Source of the DNA: an uncultured Eubacteriales bacterium
GTDB lineage: Bacteria; Bacillota; Clostridia; Oscillospirales; Acutalibacteraceae
Direction of reading: 5' to 3'
NCBI GenBank assembly: GCA_934726435.1
Contig: CAKVDR010000003.1
Coordinates: forward strand, 1-34,611
DNA: 34,611 bases
The first letter of the stretch is position 1. Every line of letters begins with the position of its first letter. This document shows positions 7,572 to 16,517 of this stretch, one piece after another. Position numbers and translations under genes: made by a program. The notes under the pieces were generated by a model that made no database searches, was not told the DNA's origin, and was given only the letters and a program-made list of their open reading frames with translations.

Positions 7572-9107
7572 ATGAATTATGACGTAAGCAAAAGTAATCT
7601 AGCGGTCAGGGATTTAGTTTTCGAGGGCTGTAAAGAGGTCCCTGTAGATATGGATTTTTCTTTGCCGGATTACTGCCCTGATATTCAAAAAATCTTAAAA
7701 TGCAGGGTGATTCCTAACATAAGCTCCAAGAGCATTTCGGGCGACAGGCTTAATATTGAAGGCACCGCTAAAATTAAAACTATTTATCTTGACGCTGAAA
7801 GCAAGAAGATAAGATCTTGCGAGAATTCTATGCCGTTTTCTTGCTCGGTTGACATTAAAAGCAGCCCGGAAAATGCCGTTGCGGACGTTTCTATAAAGGT
7901 AGAATATGTTAACTGCCGAGCGGTTAGCCCCAGGAAGCTTGACATTCACGGTTCGTTTTCAATTTCTGCCAAAGTTTACGCCAAAAAAAATATTGATATT
8001 TCTTCAAACGTTAGCGGCAAGGATATCCAGCAAAGAATTTCTGACATGAGAGTGAATAACCTTGCGGGAATCGGCCAGCAACAGTTTTCAATCAGCGAGG
8101 CCATTGAGGTGGATCAAAACAAGCCCTCACCTGAAAGCATTATCAACTCTGATGTTAAAGTGATTGTTGACGACTACAAAAACATGCCGAACAAAACAGT
8201 AGTTAAAGGCGAGATAATAGTTAAAATTCTTTACATAGACGATATTTCTTCAGGCCATACCGATACTCTTAACTACTCAATTCCAATGAGTCAAATCATT
8301 GATGTTCCTTCAGTTTCGGAGGATTCAAGGTGTGTTATTAACGCTTCTGTGCTTAGCCATGACGAGCAAATTAACTCTGAAAACGAAAACGCTGCGTTTA
8401 TTGCATGCGAAATTAAGCTTTCAGTTACTGTTATGGCTTATCAAGATAAAGATATCTCGCTTGTTTCGGACGTTTATTCAACTGACTATGATGTTGATAT
8501 TTCCACAGATCCTGTTAAAATTGACCGCCTTGTTGATAATTTTAAAGAAGAAATTGACCACAAAGAAGTTGTGAAATTCTCTGATGTGACGCTTTCAGGG
8601 GTTGTTGACGCTTGGGTGGACGCTTGCACTGCCAGCTGCACGTGCGAAGACGGTAAACTTGAGTTTAAATGCAAAGCAAATGTTTGCGTTTTAGCGATTG
8701 ACAGTGAGGAAACACCGGTTTATGTTGAAAGAATTTTAGAGTTCACTCACAGCAAGGCTTATGAAAGCAACCTTGTTTGCGCAGAGTGCGAAAGCAGCAT
8801 TGTTCCCGCTAAAATCAGCTTTAATCTTTCGGGCCAAAACGGCGTTGAAGTAAATCTAACTTTTGAGCTTTTCGGCCAGGTTTATTCCTGCAGGAAGTGC
8901 ACTATGGTTAAAGAAGTTTCTGCTGATGAATCCAAAACGGTTCAAAAAGATGGTGCTTCTTTGACGGTTTATTATGCCGAGGGTGGAGAAAACATCTGGG
9001 ATATTGCGAAAAAATATTACACCTGCGCGCAAATGATTAAGGAAGAAAACGACCTTTCGGAAGACAGAGTAAGAAACAGCGGAATGCTTTTGATTCCTAT
9101 GAAATAG
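7572..9107 (+). CDS. sipL: SPOCS (DUF3794) and LysM protein, SipL-type spore coat factor
   Basis: A 511-residue cytosolic protein made of DUF3794/SPOCS modules (start MNYDVSKSNLAV, then SLPDYCPDI, typical of the family) and a C-terminal LysM domain at about 463-511 (VYYAEGGENIWDIAKKYY, ending in LLIPMK). In Clostridioides difficile SipL binds the coat ATPase SpoIVA through its LysM domain and is needed to place the coat on the forespore. The next gene here is spoIVA, 54 bases downstream, which supports the same role. The ATG at 7572 has AAGGAGAGG eight bases upstream; an in-frame ATG at 7545 lies before this ribosome binding site. No secretion signal is present, in keeping with mother-cell action. 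Confidence 0.9.
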   Translation: MNYDVSKSNLAVRDLVFEGCKEVPVDMDFSLPDYCPDIQKILKCRVIPNISSKSISGDRLNIEGTAKIKTIYLDAESKKIRSCENSMPFSCSVDIKSSPENAVADVSIKVEYVNCRAVSPRKLDIHGSFSISAKVYAKKNIDISSNVSGKDIQQRISDMRVNNLAGIGQQQFSISEAIEVDQNKPSPESIINSDVKVIVDDYKNMPNKTVVKGEIIVKILYIDDISSGHTDTLNYSIPMSQIIDVPSVSEDSRCVINASVLSHDEQINSENENAAFIACEIKLSVTVMAYQDKDISLVSDVYSTDYDVDISTDPVKIDRLVDNFKEEIDHKEVVKFSDVTLSGVVDAWVDACTASCTCEDGKLEFKCKANVCVLAIDSEETPVYVERILEFTHSKAYESNLVCAECESSIVPAKISFNLSGQNGVEVNLTFELFGQVYSCRKCTMVKEVSADESKTVQKDGASLTVYYAEGGENIWDIAKKYYTCAQMIKEENDLSEDRVRNSGMLLIPMK

Positions 9108-9161
9108 CTGCTTTTAGAAATTAATTTGACAATAAACAAATATTTTTCAGGAGGAAAAAAA

Positions 9162-10640
9162 GTGGAAGAACGTAATATATACAAAGATATCTCGGCGAGA
9201 ACCGGCGGGGATATTTACATCGGAGTTGTGGGCCCTGTTCGCAGCGGCAAATCAACTTTCATAAAAAAATTCATGGATACACTTGTTATTCCGAACATTT
9301 CTGATGAAGTTCAAAAAGAAAGAGCAATCGATGAGCTTCCTCAATCTGCCGCAGGGCGCACCATTATGACAACTGAACCGAAATTCATCCCTGAAGATGC
9401 CGTTGAAGTTAACGTTGACGGTGCGGCAAGCTTCAAGGCAAGAATGATCGATTGCGTTGGATATATCATCCCCAGTGCGCTTGGATACATTGAAGATGAT
9501 CAGCCAAGAATGGTTAAAACTCCTTGGTTTGAAGATGAAATCCCGTTTAATATGGCGGCTGAAATCGGAACGAAAAAAGTTATCACTGACCACTCAACAA
9601 TAGGGCTTGTAATAACCAGCGACGGAAGCATAGGAGACATTGACAGAGCAGAGTATGAGCCCGCTGAAGAAAGAGTTGTGAGCGAGCTTAAAGAGATAAA
9701 CAAACCGTTTATTGTGCTTCTTAACAGTACGAATCCAAACTCTCAAACCGTTAAAATGCTTGCACAGAGTCTTTCGGAAAAATACGGTGTTCCTGTAGTT
9801 CCTGTTAATTGCAGTGAAATTGACGAAAACGAAATTAAAAGAATTTTAGCGGAGCTTCTTTTTGAGTTCCCCGTCAGAGAAATTAAAATCGACATGCCAA
9901 GATGGGTTGGTTCACTTGAAAAAGACCACTGGCTCAGAAGCAGCGTTTATTCCTGCATTAAAAATATTGCAAAAGATATTTCGAAAATAAGCGAGATTGA
10001 AAAGTTAACCCAAAGCCTTGAAGAATGCGAATACGTTAGCGGCGCTGAAATTTCCGAGATAGACCTTGGAACGGGCAGTGCAAGAATCGCCGTGACTTTG
10101 GACCCTGCGCTATTTTATAAAGTTCTTGGCGAAAAAACCGGAATTGAAGTTTCTGATGAGTGTTCTTTGATGCAGTCGATGATGGAACTTGCCAAAACAA
10201 GGCAAAAATACGAAAGAATAGCCAGCACATACGATGAAGTAGAAGAGTCGGGCTATGGAATCGTGATGCCAACTATGGAAGAGCTGCACCTTGATGAACC
10301 AGAAATAATAAAACAAAACGGCAAATACGGCATAAGGCTGAGGGCTTCTGCTCCGTCAGTTCATATGATGAAAACAAACATCACAACCGAAGTAACGCCA
10401 ATCGTAGGCTCAGAGCAGCAATCCGAAGAATTGGTTATGTATTTGCTCCGTGAATTCGAAGAAAACCCAGCGAAAATCTGGGAATCTAATATATTTGGCA
10501 AATCGCTTCATGAACTTGTGAACGAAGGGTTACACAACAAGCTTTATCGTATGCCGCCTGACGCAAGAGAAAAAATCAAAGAAACCATCGAAAGAATAAT
10601 AAACGAAGGTTGCAACGGCCTTGTTTGCATAATACTTTAA
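9162..10640 (+). CDS. spoIVA: Stage IV sporulation protein A, spore coat ATPase
   Basis: A 492-residue ATPase that polymerises on the outer forespore membrane and forms the base of the spore coat; the length equals that of the Bacillus protein. The Walker A motif is GPVRSGKST (24-32, Lys30), followed by DELPQSAAGRTIMTTEPKF, RMIDCVGY and EHSTIG-like DHSTIG blocks. The C-terminal part, which drives assembly and membrane contact, ends in ERIINEGCNGLVCIIL, nearly the Bacillus tail. The start is GTG at 9162: CAGGAGG lies just before it and it matches the family N-terminus MEERNIYKDI. An upstream in-frame TTG at 9126 has no ribosome binding site. It follows sipL, which encodes its probable partner. 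Confidence 0.97.
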   Translation: MEERNIYKDISARTGGDIYIGVVGPVRSGKSTFIKKFMDTLVIPNISDEVQKERAIDELPQSAAGRTIMTTEPKFIPEDAVEVNVDGAASFKARMIDCVGYIIPSALGYIEDDQPRMVKTPWFEDEIPFNMAAEIGTKKVITDHSTIGLVITSDGSIGDIDRAEYEPAEERVVSELKEINKPFIVLLNSTNPNSQTVKMLAQSLSEKYGVPVVPVNCSEIDENEIKRILAELLFEFPVREIKIDMPRWVGSLEKDHWLRSSVYSCIKNIAKDISKISEIEKLTQSLEECEYVSGAEISEIDLGTGSARIAVTLDPALFYKVLGEKTGIEVSDECSLMQSMMELAKTRQKYERIASTYDEVEESGYGIVMPTMEELHLDEPEIIKQNGKYGIRLRASAPSVHMMKTNITTEVTPIVGSEQQSEELVMYLLREFEENPAKIWESNIFGKSLHELVNEGLHNKLYRMPPDAREKIKETIERIINEGCNGLVCIIL

Positions 10641-10648
10641 AAAATTAG

Positions 10649-10676
10649 TCCTCTCGCTTTGTTCGGGAGGATTATT
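10649..10676 (+). terminator. Terminator-like hairpin after spoIVA
   Basis: An 8-bp stem with one G-T pair (10649-10656 with 10664-10671, loop CTTTGTT) followed by TTATTT. The T-run is short, but position directly after the spoIVA stop supports a terminator. Confidence 0.65.
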
Positions 10677-10711
10677 TATGAAAAAAATCGGTATTATTTC
10701 AAATAAGCATA

Positions 10712-10720
10712 TGATATAAT
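10712..10720 (+). promoter_or_regulatory. Extended -10 promoter before the flippase gene
   Basis: TGATATAAT gives a perfect TATAAT (10715-10720) with a TG extension; no good -35 lies 17 bases upstream. It falls between the spoIVA hairpin and the flippase ATG at 10764. Confidence 0.5.
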
Positions 10721-10763
10721 TCTAAATTGAAAAATATGTTTGTTTAGTAAAGGAAAATGCAAA

Positions 10764-12545
10764 ATGAATACTACTTCAAAAACAAAACCTGAAAAAAAGG
10801 TTAACCACTCTTTCGCGGCCGGCGCACTGATTATGACTATTGGAATGTTCATAGTTAAACTTGCCGGAGCGGCTTTTAAAATTCCGCTTTCTTATATTTT
10901 AGGAGGGGTGGGGTTTGGTTATTTCACCACGGCTTACAATATGTATAGCCCGATTCACGCGCTTGCAACGGCAGGTTTGCCCATTGCTATTTCAAGAATG
11001 GTTTCAGGCTACATGACCCAAGGGCGCTACAAAGATGTTAAACTCATGCACAAAATTTCTATTCCGCTTTTTATGGCAACGGGTCTTTTCGGCTCGCTTT
11101 TAATGATTTTCGGCTCATTTTATTACGTCCAGCTTGTTAATGCTCCGGGTTCGCTTTACTCGCTTTTAGCTCTTGCACCAACTATTTTCTTTTCTTGCCT
11201 TATTTCAATTTACAAAGGCTACTATGAAGGCCTCAGAAATATGATTCCGACTGCTGTTTCAGAGATAATTGAAGCTTTCGGCAAAGTTATTTTCGGAATA
11301 AGCCTTTCTTGGCTCACGGTTTCTTACGGGATGAGTGAATTCCAAAAATTCGGCACGGTTTTCGGTACGGCTTATGAAACGAAAGAGGCCGCAAAACTTG
11401 CGATTTTGCCTTGGGTTTCGGCTGCAGCGGTTGTTGGAATAACGCTCGGTTCAGTCGCAGGATATCTTTACATGCTTATTAAATTCAAAATCAGCGGTGA
11501 CGGCATTACGCCTGAAGAATTAAAAGAGGCACCGAAACCTTACCCCGTTAGAAAAATCATGAAGATGCTTCTTAGCATTTCTATCCCTGTTGCTTTAGGT
11601 GCAATTATCATGAATGTGGCCTCAGCTATAGATTCCACCTTGATTCAAACAAGGCTTAATGATATAATGACCTCAACGCCTGAAGCGTTATTGAAGGTTT
11701 ACGGCAGTTTGATACCTGAACAAACCGTTAAAGCAGGGAAGGTTCATATCTTTTTGCTTGGATGTTTTGGATACATGAACACAGTTGCAATGGTTCTGCC
11801 GACTATCACTCAGGGTTTTGCCATAAGTGCACTGCCAAATGTTACCTCAGCTTGGGTCAGCGGCGTTAAAGAAAAAATTAAAAGCAGTATAGAAACTGTT
11901 TTAAAAGTTACAAGCATTGTTTCTTTGCCAATTGGAATTGGAATGTCGGTTCTTTCACTTCCTATTATGGATTTAATTTATAACACCTTTGGCAAGAACA
12001 AAAGTGCTGAAGAAGTTATTATTTCTTCGCACATCATGAGCATTTATGCTCTTGGAATTATTTTTGTTGCAATCGGAACACCAATTTGCAGCACCTTGCA
12101 AGCTGTGGGAAGAGCTGATATTCCGCTCAAAGCCCTTGCTGCGGGAGTTGTTATGAAAATTGCTCTTAATTATATTCTGGTTGGAATTCCTGAAATTAAC
12201 ATTCAAGGCGCAGGAATAGGCACGCTCATTTGCTACCTGTTTGTTTGCGCGGTTACTCTTTTTTCTCTCAAAAGGCAGACGAAAGTCTCGCTTGATTTTA
12301 CCGGCGTGTTTTTAAAGCCACTTTTGTGTGCTTTAGTTTGCGGAGCCACTGCGTGGGCCTCTCAAGGCTTGATGGCGCTGGTTATTCCTTACAAACTTGC
12401 AACGGTTATTGCAATAGCTTTAGCTGCGGTTGCTTATGTTTTTGCACTGTTTTTGACGAAAACTGTTACTTCAAAAGATTTAGCTACTATTCCAAAATGT
12501 AAAAAAATAATAAAAGTACTTGAAAAATTTGGAATGATGAGTTAA
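10764..12545 (+). CDS. SpoVB/YabM-like lipid-linked oligosaccharide flippase (MOP superfamily)
   Basis: A 593-residue membrane protein with about 14 hydrophobic segments, from the MurJ/SpoVB/Wzx group, which moves lipid-linked sugars across the membrane. The start GALIMTIGMFIVKLAGAAFK and the block YKGYYEGLRNMIPTA are typical of SpoVB-type proteins. A gene of this family before mazG recalls the Bacillus yabM-mazG order. It is longer than Bacillus SpoVB (about 520), with an insertion in the first half around residues 195-225 (MSEFQKFGTVFGT region). The ATG at 10764 is preceded by AAAGGAAA (10749-10756). Whether it serves spore cortex synthesis or another wall polymer cannot be told from sequence. 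Confidence 0.85.
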   Translation: MNTTSKTKPEKKVNHSFAAGALIMTIGMFIVKLAGAAFKIPLSYILGGVGFGYFTTAYNMYSPIHALATAGLPIAISRMVSGYMTQGRYKDVKLMHKISIPLFMATGLFGSLLMIFGSFYYVQLVNAPGSLYSLLALAPTIFFSCLISIYKGYYEGLRNMIPTAVSEIIEAFGKVIFGISLSWLTVSYGMSEFQKFGTVFGTAYETKEAAKLAILPWVSAAAVVGITLGSVAGYLYMLIKFKISGDGITPEELKEAPKPYPVRKIMKMLLSISIPVALGAIIMNVASAIDSTLIQTRLNDIMTSTPEALLKVYGSLIPEQTVKAGKVHIFLLGCFGYMNTVAMVLPTITQGFAISALPNVTSAWVSGVKEKIKSSIETVLKVTSIVSLPIGIGMSVLSLPIMDLIYNTFGKNKSAEEVIISSHIMSIYALGIIFVAIGTPICSTLQAVGRADIPLKALAAGVVMKIALNYILVGIPEINIQGAGIGTLICYLFVCAVTLFSLKRQTKVSLDFTGVFLKPLLCALVCGATAWASQGLMALVIPYKLATVIAIALAAVAYVFALFLTKTVTSKDLATIPKCKKIIKVLEKFGMMS

Positions 12546-12612
12546 TATGGGAATAAATGTAAAAACTTGAAAAAATTTACATTTTAAGACGTTTAGAAGG
12601 GCAGTGATAAGT

Positions 12613-13335
12613 ATGGAGCCAGTCCACAGACGTAAGTATTCAGCCGAAGATCTTGCAAAGCTCATCAGAACACTAAAATTCTCTGAAGGCTTCAAATTGG
12701 ACAAGACTCAAAAACATGCGAGCATAAGATCTAATTTGATAAAAGAAGCTTATGAGGTTTTGGAAGCCATAGATATGCAAGACAGCGAATTGCTCAAAGA
12801 GGAGCTAGGGGACATTCTTTTGCAAATAATGCAGCATTCAAGCATTGAAGAGGAAGAGGGAAATTTCTCTTTTGATGATGTTGTAAATAGTGCCTGCGAG
12901 AAAATTTTGGAGAAATATCCTCATCTTGCATTTGAAAAAAGTGCAGAAAGTAATGTTTACAGCATGCCTCAACGTAGACCTAATTTATCAAGGATTAGGG
13001 GTTTTGGTCAAAATGACCAAACGGAAAAAACTGTTATGCCGGCCTTAATTGAAGCGAGAAAAATTCAAGAAAGGGCTGCAAGGCTCAATTTTGGCGTGTT
13101 TTCGGTAGGTGAGGCCTTCAATGAAGCGTTCGAAAGACTACATTATCTTGAAACTTTAATTTTGGGAAGACGAAAAGAATTTTATGAAAAAGAATTTGGA
13201 GATTTGATTTTTTCTGTCTCAGAAATCGCAAGATTACTGGGGATTGACGCTGAAACCGCTCTCCATAATTCGAGCGAAATATTCAAAAATGAGTTTTTAT
13301 GTAAATTGTCGCTTGCAAATAGAAATAATCTGTAG
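12613..13335 (+). CDS. mazG: MazG-family nucleotide pyrophosphohydrolase, altered motifs
   Basis: A 240-residue all-helical protein with two MazG domains; the family hydrolyses nucleoside triphosphates to monophosphates and pyrophosphate. The first domain has KEAYEVLEAID and EELGDILLQIMQH, so its metal-binding EXXE and EXXD pattern is intact. The usual GCPWD stretch at the start is changed to GFKLD. The second domain is recognisable from KEFGDLIFSVSEIARLLGIDAETAL but its usual EExxE reads ERLHYLE, so it may be inactive; in E. coli MazG it is the second domain that is active. The ATG at 12613 has AGAAGGG 11 bases upstream; a GTG at 12604 is too close to it. mazG followed by hup is common in Clostridia, though the usual rqcP-yabP-yabQ-divIC genes are not next. 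Confidence 0.82.
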   Translation: MEPVHRRKYSAEDLAKLIRTLKFSEGFKLDKTQKHASIRSNLIKEAYEVLEAIDMQDSELLKEELGDILLQIMQHSSIEEEEGNFSFDDVVNSACEKILEKYPHLAFEKSAESNVYSMPQRRPNLSRIRGFGQNDQTEKTVMPALIEARKIQERAARLNFGVFSVGEAFNEAFERLHYLETLILGRRKEFYEKEFGDLIFSVSEIARLLGIDAETALHNSSEIFKNEFLCKLSLANRNNL

Positions 13336-13378
13336 TAACATTAATATGCATTCAGAAACTACCTATTTTTGGTATTTT

Positions 13379-13387
13379 TGATATAAA
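13379..13387 (+). promoter_or_regulatory. Possible extended -10 promoter of hup
   Basis: TGATATAAA matches TG-N-TATAAT with one mismatch and lies 25 bases before the hup ATG; the -35 is poor. HU is usually made in large amounts, so its own promoter would be expected in this 77-base gap. Confidence 0.35.
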
Positions 13388-13412
13388 AAATAAAAACTTG
13401 GGGGACATCTGT

Positions 13413-13688
13413 ATGAATAGATCTGAGTTAATTGCTAAAATTGCAGAAAAAAGTGAACTTTCAAAGAAAGATGCTGAAAAAGCAGTTGCAGCATTCATTG
13501 AATCTGTTACTGAAGCATTAGTTTCAGGAGACAAAGTTCAACTCGTAGGATTCGGAAGCTTTGAAGTTCGCAGACGTGAACAACGCGCAGGCCGCGATCC
13601 ACGTACAGGCAATGCTATTACCATTCCTGCAAGCAATTCACCGGCTTTTAAAGCAGGTAAAGCACTTAAAGATGCAGTAAACAAATAG
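13413..13688 (+). CDS. hup: DNA-binding protein HU
   Basis: A 91-residue histone-like protein that bends and packs DNA as a dimer. The family pattern is complete: MNRSELIAKIAEKSELSKKD at the start, the dimer core GDKVQLVGFGSFEVRRR, the DNA-binding arm with GRDPRTGNAITIPAS, and the end PAFKAGKALKDAVNK. Length is exactly that of the family. The ATG at 13413 is preceded by a strong GGGGGA (13400-13405); an upstream TTG at 13398 overlaps this site and is rejected. A strong terminator follows. It sits directly after mazG as in many Clostridia. Confidence 0.97.
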   Translation: MNRSELIAKIAEKSELSKKDAEKAVAAFIESVTEALVSGDKVQLVGFGSFEVRRREQRAGRDPRTGNAITIPASNSPAFKAGKALKDAVNK

Positions 13689-13706
13689 GATTTGTTTAAA
13701 GCCATG

Positions 13707-13739
13707 AATCTTCTGATTTTTTCAGGAGGTTCTTTTTTA
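13707..13739 (+). terminator. Intrinsic terminator of hup
   Basis: A 10-bp stem (13707-13716 with 13722-13731, two G-T pairs, loop TTTTT) followed by C and six T residues. It begins 18 bases after the hup stop. Confidence 0.85.
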
Positions 13740-13740
13740 T

Positions 13741-13769
13741 TTGAAAAATTAGATCCTTTGTGGTAATAC
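13741..13769 (+). promoter_or_regulatory. SigA-type promoter of uvrC
   Basis: TTGAAA (13741-13746), exact 17-base spacer, TAATAC (13764-13769), with a TG extension before the -10. Transcription should start at about 13776, only some four bases before the uvrC ATG at 13780, so the message would be almost leaderless. Confidence 0.7.
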
Positions 13770-13779
13770 TAAAGCTGTT

Positions 13780-15606
13780 ATGAATAATATTTATTTGAAT
13801 TTAAACGAAAAATGCAAAACCCTTCCTAACTCCCCGGGGGTTTACCTTATGAAGAACAGTGAGGGAGAAATAATTTACGTCGGTAAAGCTAAGAATTTAA
13901 AGAATAGAGTATCTTCTTATTTCCTTTTTGAACATGAAAAATGTTTAAAAGTAGAAAAAATGGTGGAAAATGTTGAAAACTTTGAATATATAATTACCGA
14001 TAGTGAATTCGAAGCGCTTGTTTTGGAGTGCAGCCTTATAAAAAAATATCAGCCAAAATATAATATTTTGCTTAAAGATTCGAAAGGTTACAGCTATATT
14101 AAAATATCAAATGAAGCCTGGCCGAAAGTTTCTTACGTGAAGCAAAAAAGCAGCGATGATGCCGTTTACATCGGGCCGTATATGAGTTCTTTTTCGGTTA
14201 AAAAGACCGTTGAAGAAGTTTCGAAAATTTTTAAGCTTCCTAATTGCAGCCGTGAACTTAGTAAAAGATGGAAAAGGCCGTGCCTTAATTATTACATCAA
14301 CCGTTGCAGTGCGCCGTGCATCAGAGCGATTTCTCACGAAGAATATCTCGCAGTTATTGTTGAAATTAAAGATTTTCTTAAAAACGGAATTAGCAAAACT
14401 ACAAGCAACCTTAAAAAGCAAATGGCCGAAGCCTCCGAGAACATGCAATTTGAAAAAGCCGCTAAAATAAGAGACAAAATAGCGGCAATTGAAAAAATAA
14501 AAAGCAAGCAAAAAGTCGTTTCTTATGGCGTGAAAGAACAAGACGTCATAGCTATTTCAAGGGATGACAACGATGTTTCTGTGCAGATTTTCAGGTTTAA
14601 AAATGGGGATATGTACGAAAGCGAGAACTTTCTATTAAACACTCAGCAGCCGGATGATGAAATCAGAACGGAGTTTTTGAAGCAATTTTATGAAACTCAA
14701 GAATTTATCCCCAAAAAAATTATTCTAGATGGTGCTGTGGAAGATTTTGAATTAATAAAAAAGTTAATTTCAGAAAAAGCAAAAAAGAAAGTTAAAATTG
14801 AAATTCCTCAAAAAGGTAAGGCGTTTGAACTTGCCCGAATGTGTAAAAACAACGCTTACGAGAACCTTTTAAGGAGCAGCGGGGTTAAAACGAAAGAGGA
14901 TTTTTACCTTCAAGATCTTAAAAATTTGCTTGGTCTTGAAAAAATTCCGAAAAGAATCGAAGCTTATGATATTTCGAATCTTTTTGGTTCAAATTGTGTT
15001 GCGGGAATGGTAGTTTTTGAAAATGGCAAACGCCTGCGCAAAGATTACCGTCGTTTTGGCATGGATTACATGCAAGATGATTTTGCGGCTATGAATTCTG
15101 TTATAACTAGGAGGTTTAGCCATCAAAGCCTTAAAAATAATGATAAAAGCTTTGAAAAAATGCCGGAGCTCATTCTAGTTGATGGTGGCTTTGGGCAGGT
15201 TAAAGCGGCTAAAAAGGCCTTAAATGAGCTTGGGGTGAATATTTCTGTTTTTGGGATGGTTAAAGACCGCAAGCACAGAACCCGAGCGCTTACGACTGAA
15301 AATGAAGAAATTGAAATAAAAAATAACGGTAGGCTATTTTTGTTCATAACCTCCGTTCAAGATGAAGTGCATCGCTACACCGTTAATTACCACCGCAAAT
15401 TGCGCGAGAAGGGCGTCAAAACCTCTGAACTTGATAAAATCAAAGGTGTTGGGAAAATTCGCTCAAAAGAGCTTTTAAAGGCTTTTGGAAGCATTGAGAA
15501 AATTTACGAAGCTTCCGCAGAAGAAATCGCAAGCGTTAAAAGCATAACTGAGCCTTGCGCCAAAGAAATTTACAATTATTTTCACGGCAGTGATGTTAAG
15601 AAATAG
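13780..15606 (+). CDS. uvrC: Excinuclease ABC subunit C
   Basis: A 608-residue endonuclease that makes both cuts around a DNA lesion in nucleotide excision repair, together with UvrA and UvrB. Domains in order: GIY-YIG nuclease (SPGVYLMKN, IIYVGKAKNLKNRV, residues 18-44); four cysteines at 156, 168, 176 and 180, with the spacing of the E. coli cluster-binding cysteines; UVR motif for UvrB (about 212-240); RNase H-like nuclease (AYDISNLFGSNCVAGMV, LILVDGGFGQV); and helix-hairpin-helix pair at the end (IKGVGKIRSKELLKAFGS). No ribosome binding site precedes the ATG and the promoter is unusually close. The last 11 bases overlap the convergent rluD-type gene. Confidence 0.96.
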   Translation: MNNIYLNLNEKCKTLPNSPGVYLMKNSEGEIIYVGKAKNLKNRVSSYFLFEHEKCLKVEKMVENVENFEYIITDSEFEALVLECSLIKKYQPKYNILLKDSKGYSYIKISNEAWPKVSYVKQKSSDDAVYIGPYMSSFSVKKTVEEVSKIFKLPNCSRELSKRWKRPCLNYYINRCSAPCIRAISHEEYLAVIVEIKDFLKNGISKTTSNLKKQMAEASENMQFEKAAKIRDKIAAIEKIKSKQKVVSYGVKEQDVIAISRDDNDVSVQIFRFKNGDMYESENFLLNTQQPDDEIRTEFLKQFYETQEFIPKKIILDGAVEDFELIKKLISEKAKKKVKIEIPQKGKAFELARMCKNNAYENLLRSSGVKTKEDFYLQDLKNLLGLEKIPKRIEAYDISNLFGSNCVAGMVVFENGKRLRKDYRRFGMDYMQDDFAAMNSVITRRFSHQSLKNNDKSFEKMPELILVDGGFGQVKAAKKALNELGVNISVFGMVKDRKHRTRALTTENEEIEIKNNGRLFLFITSVQDEVHRYTVNYHRKLREKGVKTSELDKIKGVGKIRSKELLKAFGSIEKIYEASAEEIASVKSITEPCAKEIYNYFHGSDVKK

Positions 15607-16513
15607 AATTTAAAACTTTTTGAAAATATTCCGGCAAATCGCTTGAAAATCGCATGTGTTTTTTGAGTGTAGGGTGGAAAAATCCAAGAGTTCTCGCGTG
15701 AAGGCATTGGCCTTTTAAAAACGGGAACTCATTTTTTCTGCTTTTGCCGTAAACTTCGTCCCCGACAATTGGGTGGCCAAGGTAGCTCATGTGAACTCTT
15801 ATTTGGTGGGTTCTTCCTGTTTCGAGTTTTAGTTTTATGTGCGAATATTTTTGATATTTTTTAATAACTTCATAGTGCGTTATGGCGAGTTTCCCGGATG
15901 ATTCTGAAACTGCCATTTTTTTTCTATCTATTTTGTGCCTGGCGATGAAAGTCCGCACGGTGCCGGAATCATTTTTAAGGTAGCCATGAATCACGGCTTC
16001 GTATTCTCTTTCAAAGCTGTGATTTTTTATTTGAACTGCAAGCTCGTTGTGGGTTTTGTCGTTTTTAGCAACTATCAAAAGTCCGCTGGTGTCTTTATCT
16101 ATTCTGTGAACAATTCCCGGCCTTATAACGCCATTTATACCCGAAAGAGACCCTTTGCAGTGGTGAAGAAGAGCATTAACCAATGTTCCGTCGTAATTCC
16201 CCGGTGCAGGGTGAACGACCATGTCTTTTGGCTTGTTAACGACTATCAAATCGTCATCTTCGTAAACTATGTCAAGCGGGATGTTTTCTGGCTTAACTTC
16301 GAGTGGTTTCGCTTCGGGAATTATTACTGAAATAGTTTGATTTTTGCTTATTTTTGAATTTTTCTGCGCTTCTATGCCGTCTATTTTAACATAGCCTTCT
16401 TCGATTAATTTTTGGATTCTTGAGCGCGAAACGTCGTTTAATTTTTCGCTTAAAAATTTATCTATTCTTGTTCCGTGCGAGTTTTCGTCAACTAAAAAGT
16501 TAAAATCTTCCAC
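15596..16513 (-). CDS. Pseudouridine synthase, RluA/RluD family
   Basis: A 305-residue enzyme that isomerises uridines in RNA, most likely 23S rRNA. An S4 RNA-binding domain occupies about residues 14-62 (GTRIDKFLSEKL, SRSRIQKLIEEGYVKIDG). The catalytic domain has VNKPKDMVVHPAPGN and HRIDKDTSGLLIVAKN, with Asp139 as the catalytic aspartate, then LETGRTHQIRVHMSYLGHPIVGD. Its domain layout and length are those of E. coli RluD and Bacillus YlyB. It is the second gene of a minus-strand pair with the radical SAM-like gene, four bases after it, and overlaps the end of uvrC. Confidence 0.92.
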   Translation of the reverse strand: MEDFNFLVDENSHGTRIDKFLSEKLNDVSRSRIQKLIEEGYVKIDGIEAQKNSKISKNQTISVIIPEAKPLEVKPENIPLDIVYEDDDLIVVNKPKDMVVHPAPGNYDGTLVNALLHHCKGSLSGINGVIRPGIVHRIDKDTSGLLIVAKNDKTHNELAVQIKNHSFEREYEAVIHGYLKNDSGTVRTFIARHKIDRKKMAVSESSGKLAITHYEVIKKYQKYSHIKLKLETGRTHQIRVHMSYLGHPIVGDEVYGKSRKNEFPFLKGQCLHARTLGFFHPTLKKHMRFSSDLPEYFQKVLNSIS

Positions 16514-16517
16514 TTTT

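Noticed and set aside
9126..9131. Perfect TTGACA before spoIVA
   Set aside because: No -10 lies 16-18 bases downstream; that place holds the AGGAGG ribosome binding site of spoIVA.
12555..12584. Nine-bp AT-only inverted repeat between the flippase gene and mazG
   Set aside because: A 12-base loop and no G-C pairs beyond one make a stable terminator unlikely.
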